Notes under the pieces: generated by a model | What the model was told of the DNA's origin: nothing | What the model saw: only the letters and a program-made list of their open reading frames with translations | Databases searched by the model: none | In this document: in pieces, positions 39,599 to 49,881 of the stretch | Layout of the letters: every line of letters starts with the position of its first letter | Position numbering within the stretch: the first letter of the stretch is position 1 | Position numbers and translations under genes: made by a program | Source: Calothrix sp. NIES-4101 | Lineage (GTDB): Bacteria; Cyanobacteriota; Cyanobacteriia; Cyanobacteriales; Nostocaceae | Direction of reading: 5' to 3' | Assembly: GCA_004296455.1 (NCBI GenBank) | Contig: AP018280.1 | Coordinates: 1,860,001 to 1,924,000 of the forward strand | DNA length: 64,000 nt

Positions 39599-41716
39599 AT
39601 GAGCGATCGCACCAACGATAAAAATATCAATGAACAAAGCAAGAATCAAAGCTTGGAACAATTCCGCCAGCAACCTGGTGAATTTATTACGACTAATGAA
39701 GGTGTCAAAGTTACCAGCACCAATGATTCACTAAAAGCTGGTTCCAGGGGGCCAACTTTACTCGAAGATTTCCACTTCACGGAAAAAAATGCTCACTTTA
39801 ACCGTGAACGTATTCCCGAACGTGTAGTTCATGCACGCGGAGTTGGTGCACATGGCTATTTTCAAGTATACGAATCACTATCTGAATTAACGAAAGCGAA
39901 GTTTTTACAAGACCCTACCGTCAAAACTCCTGTATTTACAAGAATTTCGACAGTAGCGGGTTTTCGTGGTTCTCCAGACCCTGTACGGGATGTTAGAGGC
40001 TTCGCAGTCAAGTTTTATACAGAAGATGGTAATTATGATTTGGTAGGGAATAACATTCCTGTTTTCTTTATCCAAGATGCCATCAAGTTTCCCGATTTGG
40101 TTCATGCATTAAAGCCAGAACCCCACAACGAAATGCCTCAAGCATCGACAGCCCACGATAATTTCTGGGATTTCATCTCATTAATGCCGGAATCGATGCA
40201 CATGATTATGTGGATTTTGTCCAACAGAACTATTCCCCGCAGCTACAGAATGATGCAGGGTTTTGGTGTGCATACTTTCCGGTTTGTGAATGAGCAAGGG
40301 AAAGCAAGGTTTGTCAAATTTCACTGGAAACCTTTACTGGGTGTACATTCGGTAGTTTGGGATGAAATGCAGCAATTGGGAGGAAAAGATCCAGATTTCC
40401 ATCGTCGAGACTTATCGGCAGCGATTGAAATGGGGGATTATCCAGAGTATGAACTGGGAGTACAGATTATTGAGGAAGAGGATGAGTCTAAATTTGATTT
40501 TGATATTCTCGACGCTACAAAGTTAATTCCGGAAGAGTTAGTCCCAGTGAAACCAATTGGGAAAATGGTGCTGAATCGCAACCCCGATAATTTCTTTGCC
40601 GAAACCGAGCAAGTTGCTTTCCAACCAACAAATGTAGTTCCAGGTATCGACTTTTCCGATGATCCATTATTACAAGGTCGAATATTTTCTTACCCAGACA
40701 CTCAAAGACATCGTTTAGGCACTGCAAACTTTGAAAATCTACCGATAAATAAACCCGTTTGTCCGGTTCACAACGACCAACGCGACGGTTTTTCCCAGTA
40801 CAATATTCCCACTTCCAAGGTGAATTATTTCCCGAATTCCTTGGGTGGTGGTTGTCCAATGGCAGCGCCAGAAAATATGGGTGGTTTTGCTCATTACATG
40901 GAAAAGATGCAGGGACAGAAAGTTAGGGAACGGAGCCAAAGCTTTAGCGATCATTTTTCCCAAGCGACTTTATTTTGGAATAGTTTATCAGCAGTTGAAA
41001 AGGAGCATTTAGTTAAAGCTGCTCAATTTGAATTGGGTAAGGTAATGCATAAGGAAGTCAAAGAGCGTGTGGTTGGTTTGTTTAACCATGTTGAGCATGA
41101 ATTTGCCAAACGTGTTGCTATGGGATTAGGACTTCCTACACCAACAAAAGAAGTAATTCCCAACCATGGTAAGAGTTCCCCAGCTTTAAGTATCGAAAAT
41201 CAGCCCAAAAACTCAATTAAAACCCGGCAAATTGCGGTTTTAGCTAATGATGGTCTTAATTCCCAAGAATTGATGCGGGTGAAACAGGTGTTAGAAGCTG
41301 AAGGAGCAAAAGCTAAAATCGTCTCGAAATTTGGCGGTACGATTAAAAGTGTTGATGGTCAAGAAATTGAAGTAGATGGGACTCTGCTGACCACTGCTTC
41401 AGTTCTCTTTGATGCCGTCTATATCCCCGGTGGAGAAAAGAGCGTTGCTAGCTTACAATCTGATGACGATGCGATTCATTTTGTGAATGAAGCATTTAAG
41501 CATTGTAAAGCGATCGCAGCAACCGGTGAAGGTGTTGATTTGTTGATGGTTTCTAACATTAAAGATGTAAATATTGCAGATTCGCAACAAAAATTTGCAT
41601 CTGATCAAGGTGTGGTTACGAGTCGCAATGCTGGGGATGTAGAGAAAACTGCAAAAGAATTTGTAAGTGCGATCGCTCAACATCGTCATTGGATCAGGGA
41701 GCAAAAAAAAACTTGA
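39599..41716 (+). CDS. katE: Large-subunit monofunctional catalase (HPII type)
   Basis: This 705-residue heme catalase decomposes hydrogen peroxide. Seen: [14 protein letters not shown] with the distal His, [23 protein letters not shown], and [14 protein letters not shown] with the proximal Tyr. The C-terminal ~150 residues form a DJ-1/class I glutamine amidotransferase-like domain ([17 protein letters not shown] to [12 protein letters not shown]), typical of clade 2 catalases. The ATG start lies inside a HIP1 site. A terminator follows at 41768. Confidence 0.97.
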   Translation: MSDRTNDKNINEQSKNQSLEQFRQQPGEFITTNEGVKVTSTNDSLKAGSRGPTLLEDFHFTEKNAHFNRERIPERVVHARGVGAHGYFQVYESLSELTKAKFLQDPTVKTPVFTRISTVAGFRGSPDPVRDVRGFAVKFYTEDGNYDLVGNNIPVFFIQDAIKFPDLVHALKPEPHNEMPQASTAHDNFWDFISLMPESMHMIMWILSNRTIPRSYRMMQGFGVHTFRFVNEQGKARFVKFHWKPLLGVHSVVWDEMQQLGGKDPDFHRRDLSAAIEMGDYPEYELGVQIIEEEDESKFDFDILDATKLIPEELVPVKPIGKMVLNRNPDNFFAETEQVAFQPTNVVPGIDFSDDPLLQGRIFSYPDTQRHRLGTANFENLPINKPVCPVHNDQRDGFSQYNIPTSKVNYFPNSLGGGCPMAAPENMGGFAHYMEKMQGQKVRERSQSFSDHFSQATLFWNSLSAVEKEHLVKAAQFELGKVMHKEVKERVVGLFNHVEHEFAKRVAMGLGLPTPTKEVIPNHGKSSPALSIENQPKNSIKTRQIAVLANDGLNSQELMRVKQVLEAEGAKAKIVSKFGGTIKSVDGQEIEVDGTLLTTASVLFDAVYIPGGEKSVASLQSDDDAIHFVNEAFKHCKAIAATGEGVDLLMVSNIKDVNIADSQQKFASDQGVVTSRNAGDVEKTAKEFVSAIAQHRHWIREQKKT

Positions 41717-41767
41717 TGCCCGCATGATGGGCGCTTAGTTACAGAAAGTTTGGTAGATGAGTATACT

Positions 41768-41798
41768 CCGTCCTGTGTAGTACAGTGGCGGTTTTTTT
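41768..41798 (+). terminator. Terminator between katE and the methyltransferase gene
   Basis: An interrupted stem (CCG..CTGT / ACAG..CGG) is followed by seven T. It sits between two convergent genes and probably ends katE transcription. Confidence 0.65.
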
Positions 41799-41801
41799 AT
41801 T

Positions 41802-42518
41802 TTATTTCGTTGCCACCCAACCACCAATCCAAATACCTGTATAAAACCTGATAATCTTTGTAAATCCAGCTTGCTGTAATAATTCAAAAACTCGTGTTTC
41901 AGGAATTGGATAAACACCTGTAGCTAATCCCTCTAATAGTTCGGAAACCTTTTCTGGAGATACACCGGCTTCTTGCCAAAAACATTTCATCATCGAAATT
42001 TTTGCTTCTAATTCATCAGTACCTTTTTCACCAAAAACATCCACCAAAATAAAAGGTGCAGATGGTTTTAGACGTTGAAAAATATTTTCTAAAAAGTCTA
42101 ATTTACTACCATCATCGGGAATAAAATGCATGACCAAAATTGCCGTGGCTGCATCATAAATTGGGTTATTAGGCAACTGATGGATATATCCGGTGAATAC
42201 TTTGATCCGCTCTGATAAATTATGTTCCTGAATTTTCTGTGATGCGATCGCTAGCATATTCACTGATGGGTCAACACCCAACATACACCAATTTTGATTA
42301 GCCTGAGCATAATTCACCAACTCCATACCAGTGCCCGCGCCGACAATTAGTAAGTTCGCTGCTTTCTCTGACATTTTATGCAAATGCGATCGCAAACAAG
42401 CTAAAGTCATTTGGTGCATTGCTTCGTAACCGGGTAGTGCCATAGGAGCTAATTTATCGTATTCGCTACCTGCAATTGGAGCATTTTTGTCGAAATCTAT
42501 AATAATTACTTCTGACAT
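41802..42518 (-). CDS. Class I SAM-dependent methyltransferase
   Basis: The protein has about 238 residues from the ATG at 42518, which has AGGAG 6 nt upstream. The SAM motif is NLLIVGAGTGMELVNYAQ, with LGVDPSVNMLAIA and a post-motif II LVMHFIPDDG. The C-terminus contains VFELLQQAGFTKIIRFY. The substrate is not visible; small-molecule targets are typical of this shape. It is convergent with katE. Confidence 0.85.
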   Translation of the reverse strand: MSEVIIIDFDKNAPIAGSEYDKLAPMALPGYEAMHQMTLACLRSHLHKMSEKAANLLIVGAGTGMELVNYAQANQNWCMLGVDPSVNMLAIASQKIQEHNLSERIKVFTGYIHQLPNNPIYDAATAILVMHFIPDDGSKLDFLENIFQRLKPSAPFILVDVFGEKGTDELEAKISMMKCFWQEAGVSPEKVSELLEGLATGVYPIPETRVFELLQQAGFTKIIRFYTGIWIGGWVATK

Positions 42519-42906
42519 TAGGGACTCCTGATTTTGATTAAAAATTATGCTAATAATTACAAAGTCTGGATATATGCTACTATCAAAGTCATGATGTAGC
42601 ACTACTGTATTATGAAACGGCGACGAAGACGGTAATAAAGTTGATATTGAAGTATTATCACTAGCTATTCGAGCATTGGCTAAGTAGATAACTGATTTAT
42701 TCCGTCACAATATAAGCAATCTACCAAACCGAGTTTTCCTAGTCCGAAGCCTCAAAGAGGGAAGCTAACGGTAGAATACATAGGTCATATTGCATTTCAA
42801 TTAGGCTGGAACCAATTAAATTGAGTTTCTAGCTGAATTTAACCATTAACCCCAAATGATTTGTGGGTAGGATGCCGGGTAGATTGAGAGAGAAGAACAT
42901 TTACAT
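42519..42906. other. Divergent spacer between methyltransferase and argS
   Basis: It should hold both promoters. No RNA gene, T-box or coding frame is supported. Confidence 0.35.
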
Positions 42907-44661
42907 ATGAATGCTACACAAGAACAACTAAAATTAAAAGTAGAACAGGCATTGGTTGCAGCCTTCGGCACAGAGCTTTCTGGAACCGATCCAATGTTAG
43001 TGCCTGCCAGTAATCCTAAATTTGGCGATTATCAAGCTAATTTATCATTACCCCTATCGAAAAAACTGGGAAAACAACCACGAATTATAGCTCAACAAAT
43101 AGTCGATAAACTTGATGTATCAGATATCTGCGAAGCACCGGAAATTGCAGGGCCAGGTTTTATTAATTTACGCTTAAAAACAGATTATATCGAAGCACAA
43201 CTCAACGCCATCCAAGCAGATACAAGATTGGGTGTAGCTAAAGTCAAGCATCCCCAACGAGAAATTGTTGATTTTTCTAGCCCCAATATTGCCAAGGAAA
43301 TGCATGTCGGGCATTTGCGCTCAACGATTATTGGTGATAGTATTGCCCGGATTTTGGAATTTATTGGGCATGATGTATTGCGGTTGAATCATGTTGGTGA
43401 TTGGGGTACACAATTTGGAATGTTAATTACATATTTGCGGGAAGTGTCCCCAGATGCATTGACAACTGCAAATGCTTTAGAAATTGCTGATTTGGTTGAG
43501 TTTTACAAACAAGCCAAAAAGCGATTTGATGAGGATGATAATTTTAAGGAAACAGCACGCCAGGAAGTTGTCAGATTACAATCGGGTGCTGAAGATACCC
43601 TTCATGCTTGGAAGTTGCTTTGCGCCCAATCCCGCGAAGAATTTCAGGAAATTTATGACTTGCTGGATGTAAAACTTTGCGAACGTGGGGAGTCCTTCTA
43701 CAATCCCCTGCTTGCAGATGTCGTTAAAGATTTAGAAAAATCTGGTTTACTCGAAGAAAGCGATCGCGCCAAAGTCGTATTTTTGGATGGTTTTACTAAT
43801 AAGGAAGGGCAACCTTTACCGTTAATTATTCAGAAATCCGATGGTGGTTATAACTACGCAACTACAGATTTAGCAGCAATTCGTTACCGTACACAACAAG
43901 ACGAAGCCAAGCGAATCATTTATCTCACCGATGCCGGACAATCTGGACATTTTGCTGGTGTGTTTCAAGTAGCACGTCGGGCAGGTTGGATACCTGATGA
44001 TGTGGAAGTAGTCCATGTAGGCTTTGGGATGGTTTTGGGTGAAGATGGCAAAAGACTAAGAACCCGTGCCGGTGATACAGTCAGATTGCGTGATTTACTG
44101 GATGAAGCCGTCATGCGATCGCGTGCTGATTTGGATATGAGATTGCAGGAATCTGGACGGGAAGAAACGGATGAATTTAAAGCGAATGTCGCCCAAGTTG
44201 TTGGCATTAGTGCGGTAAAATACGCAGATTTAAGCCAAAATCGCATGACAGACTATAAGTTTAGCTTCGACAAAATGCTGTCATTGAAGGGAAATACCGC
44301 ACCATACATGCTTTATTCCTATGCCAGAACTCAAAGTATTGCACGGGAAGGAAACATTGATTTTCAACAATTGGGTGATGTTAAAATTCAACTGCAAGCA
44401 GATAGTGAATTTACTTTAGCAAAGCATTTGTTACAACTTGACGAGGTAATTACTGAAGTTGAGCAGGAACTGTTACCACATCGTTTATGTGAGTATTTAT
44501 ATCAACTCAGTGATAAATTCAATAAGTTCTACGAAAATTGCCCCGTGTTGAAATCAGAGGCAACTGTGCGAACATCGCGGTTAGCTTTGTGTTATTTAAC
44601 AGCAAGAACTTTGAAATTGGGGTTAAATTTACTCGGAATTCAGGTTTTGGAAAGAATGTAA
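42907..44661 (+). CDS. argS: Arginyl-tRNA synthetase
   Basis: This 584-residue class I synthetase charges tRNA-Arg. Seen: an N-terminal Add-1 domain (about 1-110), the HIGH-type motif in [31 protein letters not shown], the [14 protein letters not shown] segment replacing KMSKS, and the C-terminal anticodon-binding helices. ATG start. A degenerate partial copy lies 2.4 kb downstream at 47093-47471, beyond the COG0523 operon. Confidence 0.97.
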   Translation: MNATQEQLKLKVEQALVAAFGTELSGTDPMLVPASNPKFGDYQANLSLPLSKKLGKQPRIIAQQIVDKLDVSDICEAPEIAGPGFINLRLKTDYIEAQLNAIQADTRLGVAKVKHPQREIVDFSSPNIAKEMHVGHLRSTIIGDSIARILEFIGHDVLRLNHVGDWGTQFGMLITYLREVSPDALTTANALEIADLVEFYKQAKKRFDEDDNFKETARQEVVRLQSGAEDTLHAWKLLCAQSREEFQEIYDLLDVKLCERGESFYNPLLADVVKDLEKSGLLEESDRAKVVFLDGFTNKEGQPLPLIIQKSDGGYNYATTDLAAIRYRTQQDEAKRIIYLTDAGQSGHFAGVFQVARRAGWIPDDVEVVHVGFGMVLGEDGKRLRTRAGDTVRLRDLLDEAVMRSRADLDMRLQESGREETDEFKANVAQVVGISAVKYADLSQNRMTDYKFSFDKMLSLKGNTAPYMLYSYARTQSIAREGNIDFQQLGDVKIQLQADSEFTLAKHLLQLDEVITEVEQELLPHRLCEYLYQLSDKFNKFYENCPVLKSEATVRTSRLALCYLTARTLKLGLNLLGIQVLERM

Positions 44662-44686
44662 ACAAGGAGTCAAAATTTAAAAAACC

Positions 44687-45400
44687 TTAATCAAATCCAT
44701 AATGGACAGTCTTAAATTCGACTTGATTACTATTAGGGTTATAAAGGGTGTAAGTGGCTTCTCCTGGCTTTCTTCCAACATTTCCCACACCAATGACTTG
44801 ACGTAGAGTTGTGACAGTATCAGTATTTGCTAACATCGGTGTATCTAGAGTTGTGACGGTAGAAGTAATAGAACCACCTTGTAACTGATAATTGAATGCT
44901 AAACCAGAACGACCACAAAATAGATTATTTGCTTGCATTCGAGAAATGCGATCGCATATTACAATTGGGTGTGTTTCTGGTGTTAGCACTTCGTCAACTC
45001 CCAAGGGAGAACCATGTATTAACAAACAATCCAACTCAAAAAAGCCGAAATTTAGACTCTGTATCCATTGCAAAGTATCTCGTGAAACTGAATTAGCCAA
45101 ACTTGTGACAGTATCACCACCGTACTTTGTTAAAAGTTCTGTCGGCTCGCTCGCAGCAGCCAAACCGTATAAAATCAAACATTGTTCTTCCCACCAGCCT
45201 TTACATACCAAAGGCTCAAATTCACCTTTTTTGGGGTTTCGCACCCGTTCTACAACTGCTTCCGATTCTGGCGTGGCACCAACAACATCACCTAAAATAT
45301 ACACAGCCTCTAGATAACGACTTTGATGCTTAATATCACTGACGACTGCATTATAAGCTGCTAAATTACCCTCAATCCCACTTAAAATAGCCCACATCAT
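44687..45400 (-). CDS. Degenerate metallophosphoesterase-fold protein (probably inactive)
   Basis: The protein has about 237 residues from the ATG at 45400; a TTG at 45454 would overlap the upstream gene by 13 nt. It aligns end to end with its neighbour at 45442-46254: ILSGIEGNLAAYNAV, YILGDVVGATPESE, LLIHGSPLGVDE, and IGVGNVGRKPGEATY. Metal ligands are lost: DxH is GIE, the GNHD block is GWWEE, and GHTH is GRSG. It is probably a non-catalytic paralogue that kept the fold, perhaps as a partner of the first protein. It is the last gene of the three-gene operon. Confidence 0.7.
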   Translation of the reverse strand: MMWAILSGIEGNLAAYNAVVSDIKHQSRYLEAVYILGDVVGATPESEAVVERVRNPKKGEFEPLVCKGWWEEQCLILYGLAAASEPTELLTKYGGDTVTSLANSVSRDTLQWIQSLNFGFFELDCLLIHGSPLGVDEVLTPETHPIVICDRISRMQANNLFCGRSGLAFNYQLQGGSITSTVTTLDTPMLANTDTVTTLRQVIGVGNVGRKPGEATYTLYNPNSNQVEFKTVHYGFD

Positions 45401-45441
45401 AGTTTGTAAATGATAATTTCTAACTCTTCCTAACTCTGAAC

Positions 45442-46254
45442 TTATCTTGTACAAACATGCGTTGGATCATCAGCACGTTCAGCAAATTCAATTCCTTGTG
45501 CCAAACGCCAAGCAAAAATGGGTGGTAAACCTTTTTCTATGATTGCAACACAGGTTTTCTGATAGTCGTATTCAACTTCCCGTAATGTGACTTCCTGGCT
45601 ATCAGTATTGTAAATGACATATGTGGCATTTGGTCGCCCGTGTCGAGGTTCGCCAACAGAACCAACATTAATAATTCGTTTTAAAGGTGCATTAAAGCTC
45701 TTATCTGCGTGTTTTCCTCCTTCTCCTTCAACAGTAATTTTTAAATTTCCAGCATTGAGATTCCGTATATAAGGGATATGTGTATGTCCACAAAATAAGA
45801 TATCTGCCTCTGCTGATATAACTCTTTCTAACGCCAAAAATGCATCGAGTCCGGGTAATAAATACTCGTGATTGCTATGGGGGCTACCATGAACAAATGC
45901 CAAATTACCTTCTTTCAAAGAATGAGGTAATCTGGCTAAGTAATCTCTATTTTCGGGATGAATTTCTTGATTAGTCCATTCATGGGCTTGGATACCTCTT
46001 TTCTCTGCTAAAAGTGACGGATAGCTACATTCACATGCATTTAATCCTTCAACTATATCTTCATCCCAACATCCTGCACAGGTAGGAATATCTAAAGCAC
46101 GAATTTGAGCGACAACAGCATTAGGATAAGGCCCATAACCAACTAAATCACCAAGACAATATATTTTTTCTACTTTATGTTTATCTATATCTAGCAATAC
46201 TGCATCCAAGGCTTCATAGTTACCATGAATGCATGAAATGACAGCTATTTTCAC
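45442..46254 (-). CDS. Metallophosphoesterase-family protein with altered ligands
   Basis: The protein has 270 residues. The calcineurin-like pattern is clear: AVISCIHGNYEALDAVL, YCLGDLVGYGPYPNAVV, FVHGSPHSNHEY, FCGHTHIPYI and INVGSVGEPRHGRPNATY. Two positions deviate: the first Asp of DxH is Cys 8, and the GNHD block reads GCWDED (61-66). It may still bind one or two metals. The GTG start overlaps the upstream stop (GTGA), so translation is coupled to the COG0523-like gene. Substrate unknown. Confidence 0.8.
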   Translation of the reverse strand: MKIAVISCIHGNYEALDAVLLDIDKHKVEKIYCLGDLVGYGPYPNAVVAQIRALDIPTCAGCWDEDIVEGLNACECSYPSLLAEKRGIQAHEWTNQEIHPENRDYLARLPHSLKEGNLAFVHGSPHSNHEYLLPGLDAFLALERVISAEADILFCGHTHIPYIRNLNAGNLKITVEGEGGKHADKSFNAPLKRIINVGSVGEPRHGRPNATYVIYNTDSQEVTLREVEYDYQKTCVAIIEKGLPPIFAWRLAQGIEFAERADDPTHVCTR

Positions 46255-47033
46255 TCTACCAAATCCTCTAATAAAATTTGTTTTACCTGTTCTTGATATT
46301 GGCTAATTGCTGCATCTGCTAAACAACAATCTTCTAAAGTTTGTCGCATCGCAGCTTCATCTAAATCTGTTCCTAAAACTTCGACTCCGCTAAATCTTTG
46401 TGGTCTTCCTTCAAGGTGACGGGGTAAGTCTAATTCTAAAAAGTCAACCGATCGCACTCCATTAACAAAATCACTATAAATTTGTCTGCCATCGGCAACA
46501 TCAAATATGCCTTTAGCCCGAATTACTTGACCATAAGCACCATTCGTTACTTCATACCAAAATTCACTCAAACTATCTTCATCTATAACTTGACCCTGTG
46601 TTGGTACACGCCACAATTTTGTGGGGATAATACTAGTATTTACAGCAGCACCTGGAACTATTTCCTCTGCCCACATATGATACTCAGAATCTTTAATTTG
46701 TGGGGAAATCACAGCAACTTTTCGATAAGATAAATTATCCAAAATTTGTGCGATCGCATTTAATTCTAAATATGAAGGCAACTCCATAAATACAGCATTT
46801 GCTGACATGATTTTCTGGATAAATTCAATTTCCTGTCCATCTTTAAAAACCTCAATCTGGGGAAAGTCCGCAATCAAACGTATCTGATCAATTGGCAGAT
46901 TACCAGTACCAGGACAGAAGTATAAGATGTTTTTTATCTCTTTGGCTGTTATGGTGCTGATTTGTTGGGAAATCCAAGTAGTTTTACCGCAACCTGCATC
47001 ACCTGCAACAACCCTAATAGTGGTTATACTCAT
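46251..47033 (-). CDS. COG0523/CobW-like P-loop protein
   Basis: The protein has 260 residues. The Walker A is GDAGCGKTTW (11-20). A C-terminal part (about 160-245) matches the CobW_C pattern (QVIRAKGIFDVADGRQIY, RFSGVEVLGTDLDEAAMRQTLEDC). The usual CxCC metal motif of COG0523 proteins is not present between the P-loop and the next strand, so this is a divergent branch. COG0523 proteins are GTPase metallochaperones, several Zur-regulated. A Fur/Zur-like palindrome ends 10 nt before the ATG. First gene of the operon. Confidence 0.75.
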   Translation of the reverse strand: MSITTIRVVAGDAGCGKTTWISQQISTITAKEIKNILYFCPGTGNLPIDQIRLIADFPQIEVFKDGQEIEFIQKIMSANAVFMELPSYLELNAIAQILDNLSYRKVAVISPQIKDSEYHMWAEEIVPGAAVNTSIIPTKLWRVPTQGQVIDEDSLSEFWYEVTNGAYGQVIRAKGIFDVADGRQIYSDFVNGVRSVDFLELDLPRHLEGRPQRFSGVEVLGTDLDEAAMRQTLEDCCLADAAISQYQEQVKQILLEDLVE

Positions 47034-47042
47034 AATTATTAA

Positions 47043-47057
47043 TAATAATCATTTTTA
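47043..47057. promoter_or_regulatory. Fur/Zur-family box-like palindrome
   Basis: TAATAATCATTTTTA is a 7-1-7 palindrome with six of seven pairs. It matches 12 of 15 positions of the cyanobacterial Zur-type consensus TGATAATNATTATCA as I remember it, and it lies 10 nt upstream of the COG0523-like start. AT-richness raises the chance of a random match. Confidence 0.4.
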
Positions 47058-47092
47058 CGATTTTTGCAAGCAGACTTAAAACAACTTATCCC

Positions 47093-47471
47093 ACTAATAC
47101 CGGACAAGCAGTTTTAAGTCTTACATCGGGTAGCTTGGATTCATGATGATGTGGAAATATTTTATCTCGGCTTTGGGATGATTTTTAGTGAAGATGCGAC
47201 AAGACTGATAACCTGTTCAGGTGATACTTTGAATTTGCGGTATTTACTGAATGAATCAATAATGCGATCGCGCGCTGATTTTGGATACGAGATTACAAGA
47301 ATCAAATATCGCCCAAGTTGTTGGTATTAGGGCGGTGAAATATGCAGATTTAAGCCAAAATCCTATGACAAATGATTTCAGTTTAGCTTCGACAAAATAC
47401 TGTCATATTTAAGGTTATATTCCCTTTTAAGGTTATATTCCCTAGAAATTAAGGTTTTGGAGAGAATGTAA
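47093..47471 (+). pseudogene. Decayed partial copy of argS
   Basis: The DNA follows argS from about 43934 to the stop, with many substitutions, deletions and frame breaks. Matching landmarks are GGCTTTGGGATG, AATGCGATCGCG, GCCCAAGTTGTTGG, GCAGATTTAAGCCAAAATC, TTTAGCTTCGACAAAAT and the end GGTTTTGGAGAGAATGTAAAC (argS: GGTTTTGGAAAGAATGTAAAC). Everything upstream of the middle of argS and most of the anticodon-binding region are missing. It cannot encode a protein. Confidence 0.88.
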
Positions 47472-47775
47472 ACCAAAATTCAGGATTCAGAATTTAGAAA
47501 ACATTACCTATTCACGTAATTCTTGTCCTGGGGAAATCACTGCGATTTTCCCCAAAACTTAACCGTAACCACTCTTGTGATGACAACTAGGATTTCTATA
47601 AAGTCTATCCCGAAGTTGAAAAATTATTGCCAAACTCCAGAAGTATTCAGTAAGTAGTAGGACAAAATTAATTACACAATGTCATTGCGTCCGTCATTTT
47701 TGTCCATGTACTTATTGCTATGCAAATTTTCTGGCTGCTTCTATATATTTGGCTTAACTTATCATACAGTTCCTT
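47472..47775. other. Spacer between argS relic and rnj
   Basis: An imperfect hairpin (GGGGAAATC ... GATTTTCCCC, 47530-47553) is the only structured element. It has no U-run in either direction. No gene is supported. Confidence 0.45.
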
Positions 47776-49581
47776 CTAAGATGCCACTTGTGCAGCAGTC
47801 CGAGTACGTCTTCTTCTCCCATCTGTAGGGACTGTAGTAGTTAAATTTGTTGATGTCGAAACCTTTACAGATGTATTTTCCTCGGGAATTTGCATCAATA
47901 AGGTTACTGTGGGCTGACAGTGTAACTCTTTCCGCAAGGAACGTGCTAAATCTCTTTCAATCAAACCCTGTAAACCGCCCCAGTCTACTTCCAGTTTATC
48001 ATTAAAGCTTTCAGTAAATTCTGTCCAACGCAAGTTGAGAATTTCTTCAATTCTTTGCTGTACCCACTTTTGCAATAAAGGTTTCTCAATGGAGGTGACT
48101 ACACCACGCAAGTGAATTTCGGGTTTTGCTAATAATTTACCTTCCCAACTGATTGCTGCTGCAACTGTAACGAGTCCTTCTTCTGCCATTTTTTGACGTT
48201 CTTGGAGAACTTTGGCACTTACCATACCAGAACCAGAAGTATCAACTAATTCCAAGCCGGATGGAACTTTTCCGATGACGCGAATCGATTGTTGTGTTAA
48301 CTCAATCACATCACCGTTATTAAGAATCACCATATTCTCTGGGGGAACACCCATACTTTGCGCTGTTTGCGAATGCTTAACTAGCATTCGATGTTCACCG
48401 TGGAAGGGAACAAAAAACTTGGGTCGAGTTAGCGCTATCATTAATTTCTGGTCTTCTTGGCAACCATGCCCAGAGACGTGAATACCTTTATCGCGCCCGT
48501 AAATCACATTTGCCCCTTGCATCATCAATTTATCAATTGTATTGACAACAGCAATTGTGTTACCTGGGATGGGATTCGCTGAAAATACGACTGTGTCTCC
48601 TTGGCGAATCTTGATGTGGGGATGTTCCTTATTGGCAATACGTGTCATCGCTGACATGGGCTCACCCTGTGAACCAGTTGTCAAAATCAGTACACTCTCA
48701 TCAGGCAGATTCCGGATGGTGTTTAGTGGTTGTAACAAGTTATCTGGACATTTGATGTAACCGAGATTGCGGGCATGGGCAATCAGGTTAAGCATCGATC
48801 GCCCAACTACACTGACAATACGGTTATGCTTTTGCGCCAATTCCAGAATCATATTGATCCGGTGGACGCTAGAGGCAAAGGTTGTAATGAATAATCGACC
48901 TGTCGCTTGACTAAAAGTCCGATCAAGGTTGGGGTATACAGAACGTTCAGACGGAGTAAAACCAGGTGTTTCCGAATTTGTCGAGTCACTCAGAAGGCAC
49001 AATACGCCTTTTTCACCATGTTCTGCTAAGCGTTGAATATCGAAGCGCTCACCATCCACTGGGGTGTGGTCAAACTTAAAATCCCCAGTGTGAATAACTA
49101 TACCAAGTGGTGTGTGAATTGCTACCGTAAAACTATCAGCAATCGAATGGGTATTGCGAATATATTCCACTAAGAAATTTTTCCCAATCCGCACCATATC
49201 GCGAGGCATAACAGAACGTAACTCAGTTCTGTCGCGAACCCCGGCTTCTTCTAGTTTTCCTTCCAACATCGACATTGCTAGGCGAGGACCATAGATGACG
49301 GGAATTTCAAATTGCTTGAGGTGAAATGCAATCCCACCAATGTGATCTTCATGTCCGTGGGTGACAATCATTCCCTTGATTTTATGGCGATTTTCCCGCA
49401 CATAATTCATATCGGGAAGGACTATGTTCACTCCATGCATCCCATCAGTCGGGAATGCTAAACCTGCATCTAATAAAATGATTTCGTCTTCATACTCAAA
49501 TACACAAGTATTTTTACCAATTTCGTGCAAACCGCCCAATGGAATGATTTTTAAGGCGGCTGAATTTTCGTTTTTAGCCAT
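47776..49581 (-). CDS. rnj: Ribonuclease J
   Basis: The protein has about 601 residues from the ATG at 49581, which has AGGAGA just upstream; a longer reading to 49662 lacks such a signal. It is a beta-CASP metallo-beta-lactamase with the zinc motif HGHEDHIGG, LLDAGLAFPTDG, HTGDFKFDHTPVDG and SGHGCQED. It acts as endo- and 5'-3' exoribonuclease in RNA turnover. The C-terminal tail is Ser/Thr/Arg-rich. It is the last gene of asd-dapA-rnj. Confidence 0.95.
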   Translation of the reverse strand: MAKNENSAALKIIPLGGLHEIGKNTCVFEYEDEIILLDAGLAFPTDGMHGVNIVLPDMNYVRENRHKIKGMIVTHGHEDHIGGIAFHLKQFEIPVIYGPRLAMSMLEGKLEEAGVRDRTELRSVMPRDMVRIGKNFLVEYIRNTHSIADSFTVAIHTPLGIVIHTGDFKFDHTPVDGERFDIQRLAEHGEKGVLCLLSDSTNSETPGFTPSERSVYPNLDRTFSQATGRLFITTFASSVHRINMILELAQKHNRIVSVVGRSMLNLIAHARNLGYIKCPDNLLQPLNTIRNLPDESVLILTTGSQGEPMSAMTRIANKEHPHIKIRQGDTVVFSANPIPGNTIAVVNTIDKLMMQGANVIYGRDKGIHVSGHGCQEDQKLMIALTRPKFFVPFHGEHRMLVKHSQTAQSMGVPPENMVILNNGDVIELTQQSIRVIGKVPSGLELVDTSGSGMVSAKVLQERQKMAEEGLVTVAAAISWEGKLLAKPEIHLRGVVTSIEKPLLQKWVQQRIEEILNLRWTEFTESFNDKLEVDWGGLQGLIERDLARSLRKELHCQPTVTLLMQIPEENTSVKVSTSTNLTTTVPTDGRRRRTRTAAQVAS

Positions 49582-49881
49582 TTTCTCCTGAGATTGTTTT
49601 ACTTTTGTTTGTTCTGATGTTTTTTCACTGAAAAAAATTTGTAAAATTTTAATCGCAGACAATAACGAGATAGTTGTTAATTTAGTCTGGATACAGTTTA
49701 GGTTAAACCTAGGATACTCAATCGATTAGGTTCGATTGGCTTGAGTTGAATTGTCATAAATATATACATCAGTCGTAACACAGGTTTTTTTGCTATTACC
49801 TGGTAGAATCTACGCACTTTTTTATATGTATCTTCTATTACGTTAACTTGTTAAAGTCGAAAAAGAACTATATTAGTTTGT
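49582..49881. promoter_or_regulatory. Spacer upstream of rnj with a palindrome
   Basis: TAGGTTAAACCTA (49699-49711) is a perfect 6-1-6 palindrome upstream of rnj. It may be a binding site or coincidence. No coding frame is supported except the unlikely N-terminal extension of rnj. Confidence 0.35.

Noticed and set aside
42907-44661. argS as a bifunctional or alternative copy
   Set aside because: The gene is complete and normal; only the second copy at 47.1-47.5 kb is degenerate.
47529-47554. GGGGAAATC/GATTTTCCCC hairpin as terminator
   Set aside because: There is no T-run after it on either strand and no gene whose end it would fit.
49724-49740. GGTTCGATTGG resembling a tRNA T-loop
   Set aside because: No acceptor stem, D-arm or anticodon arm can be built around it.
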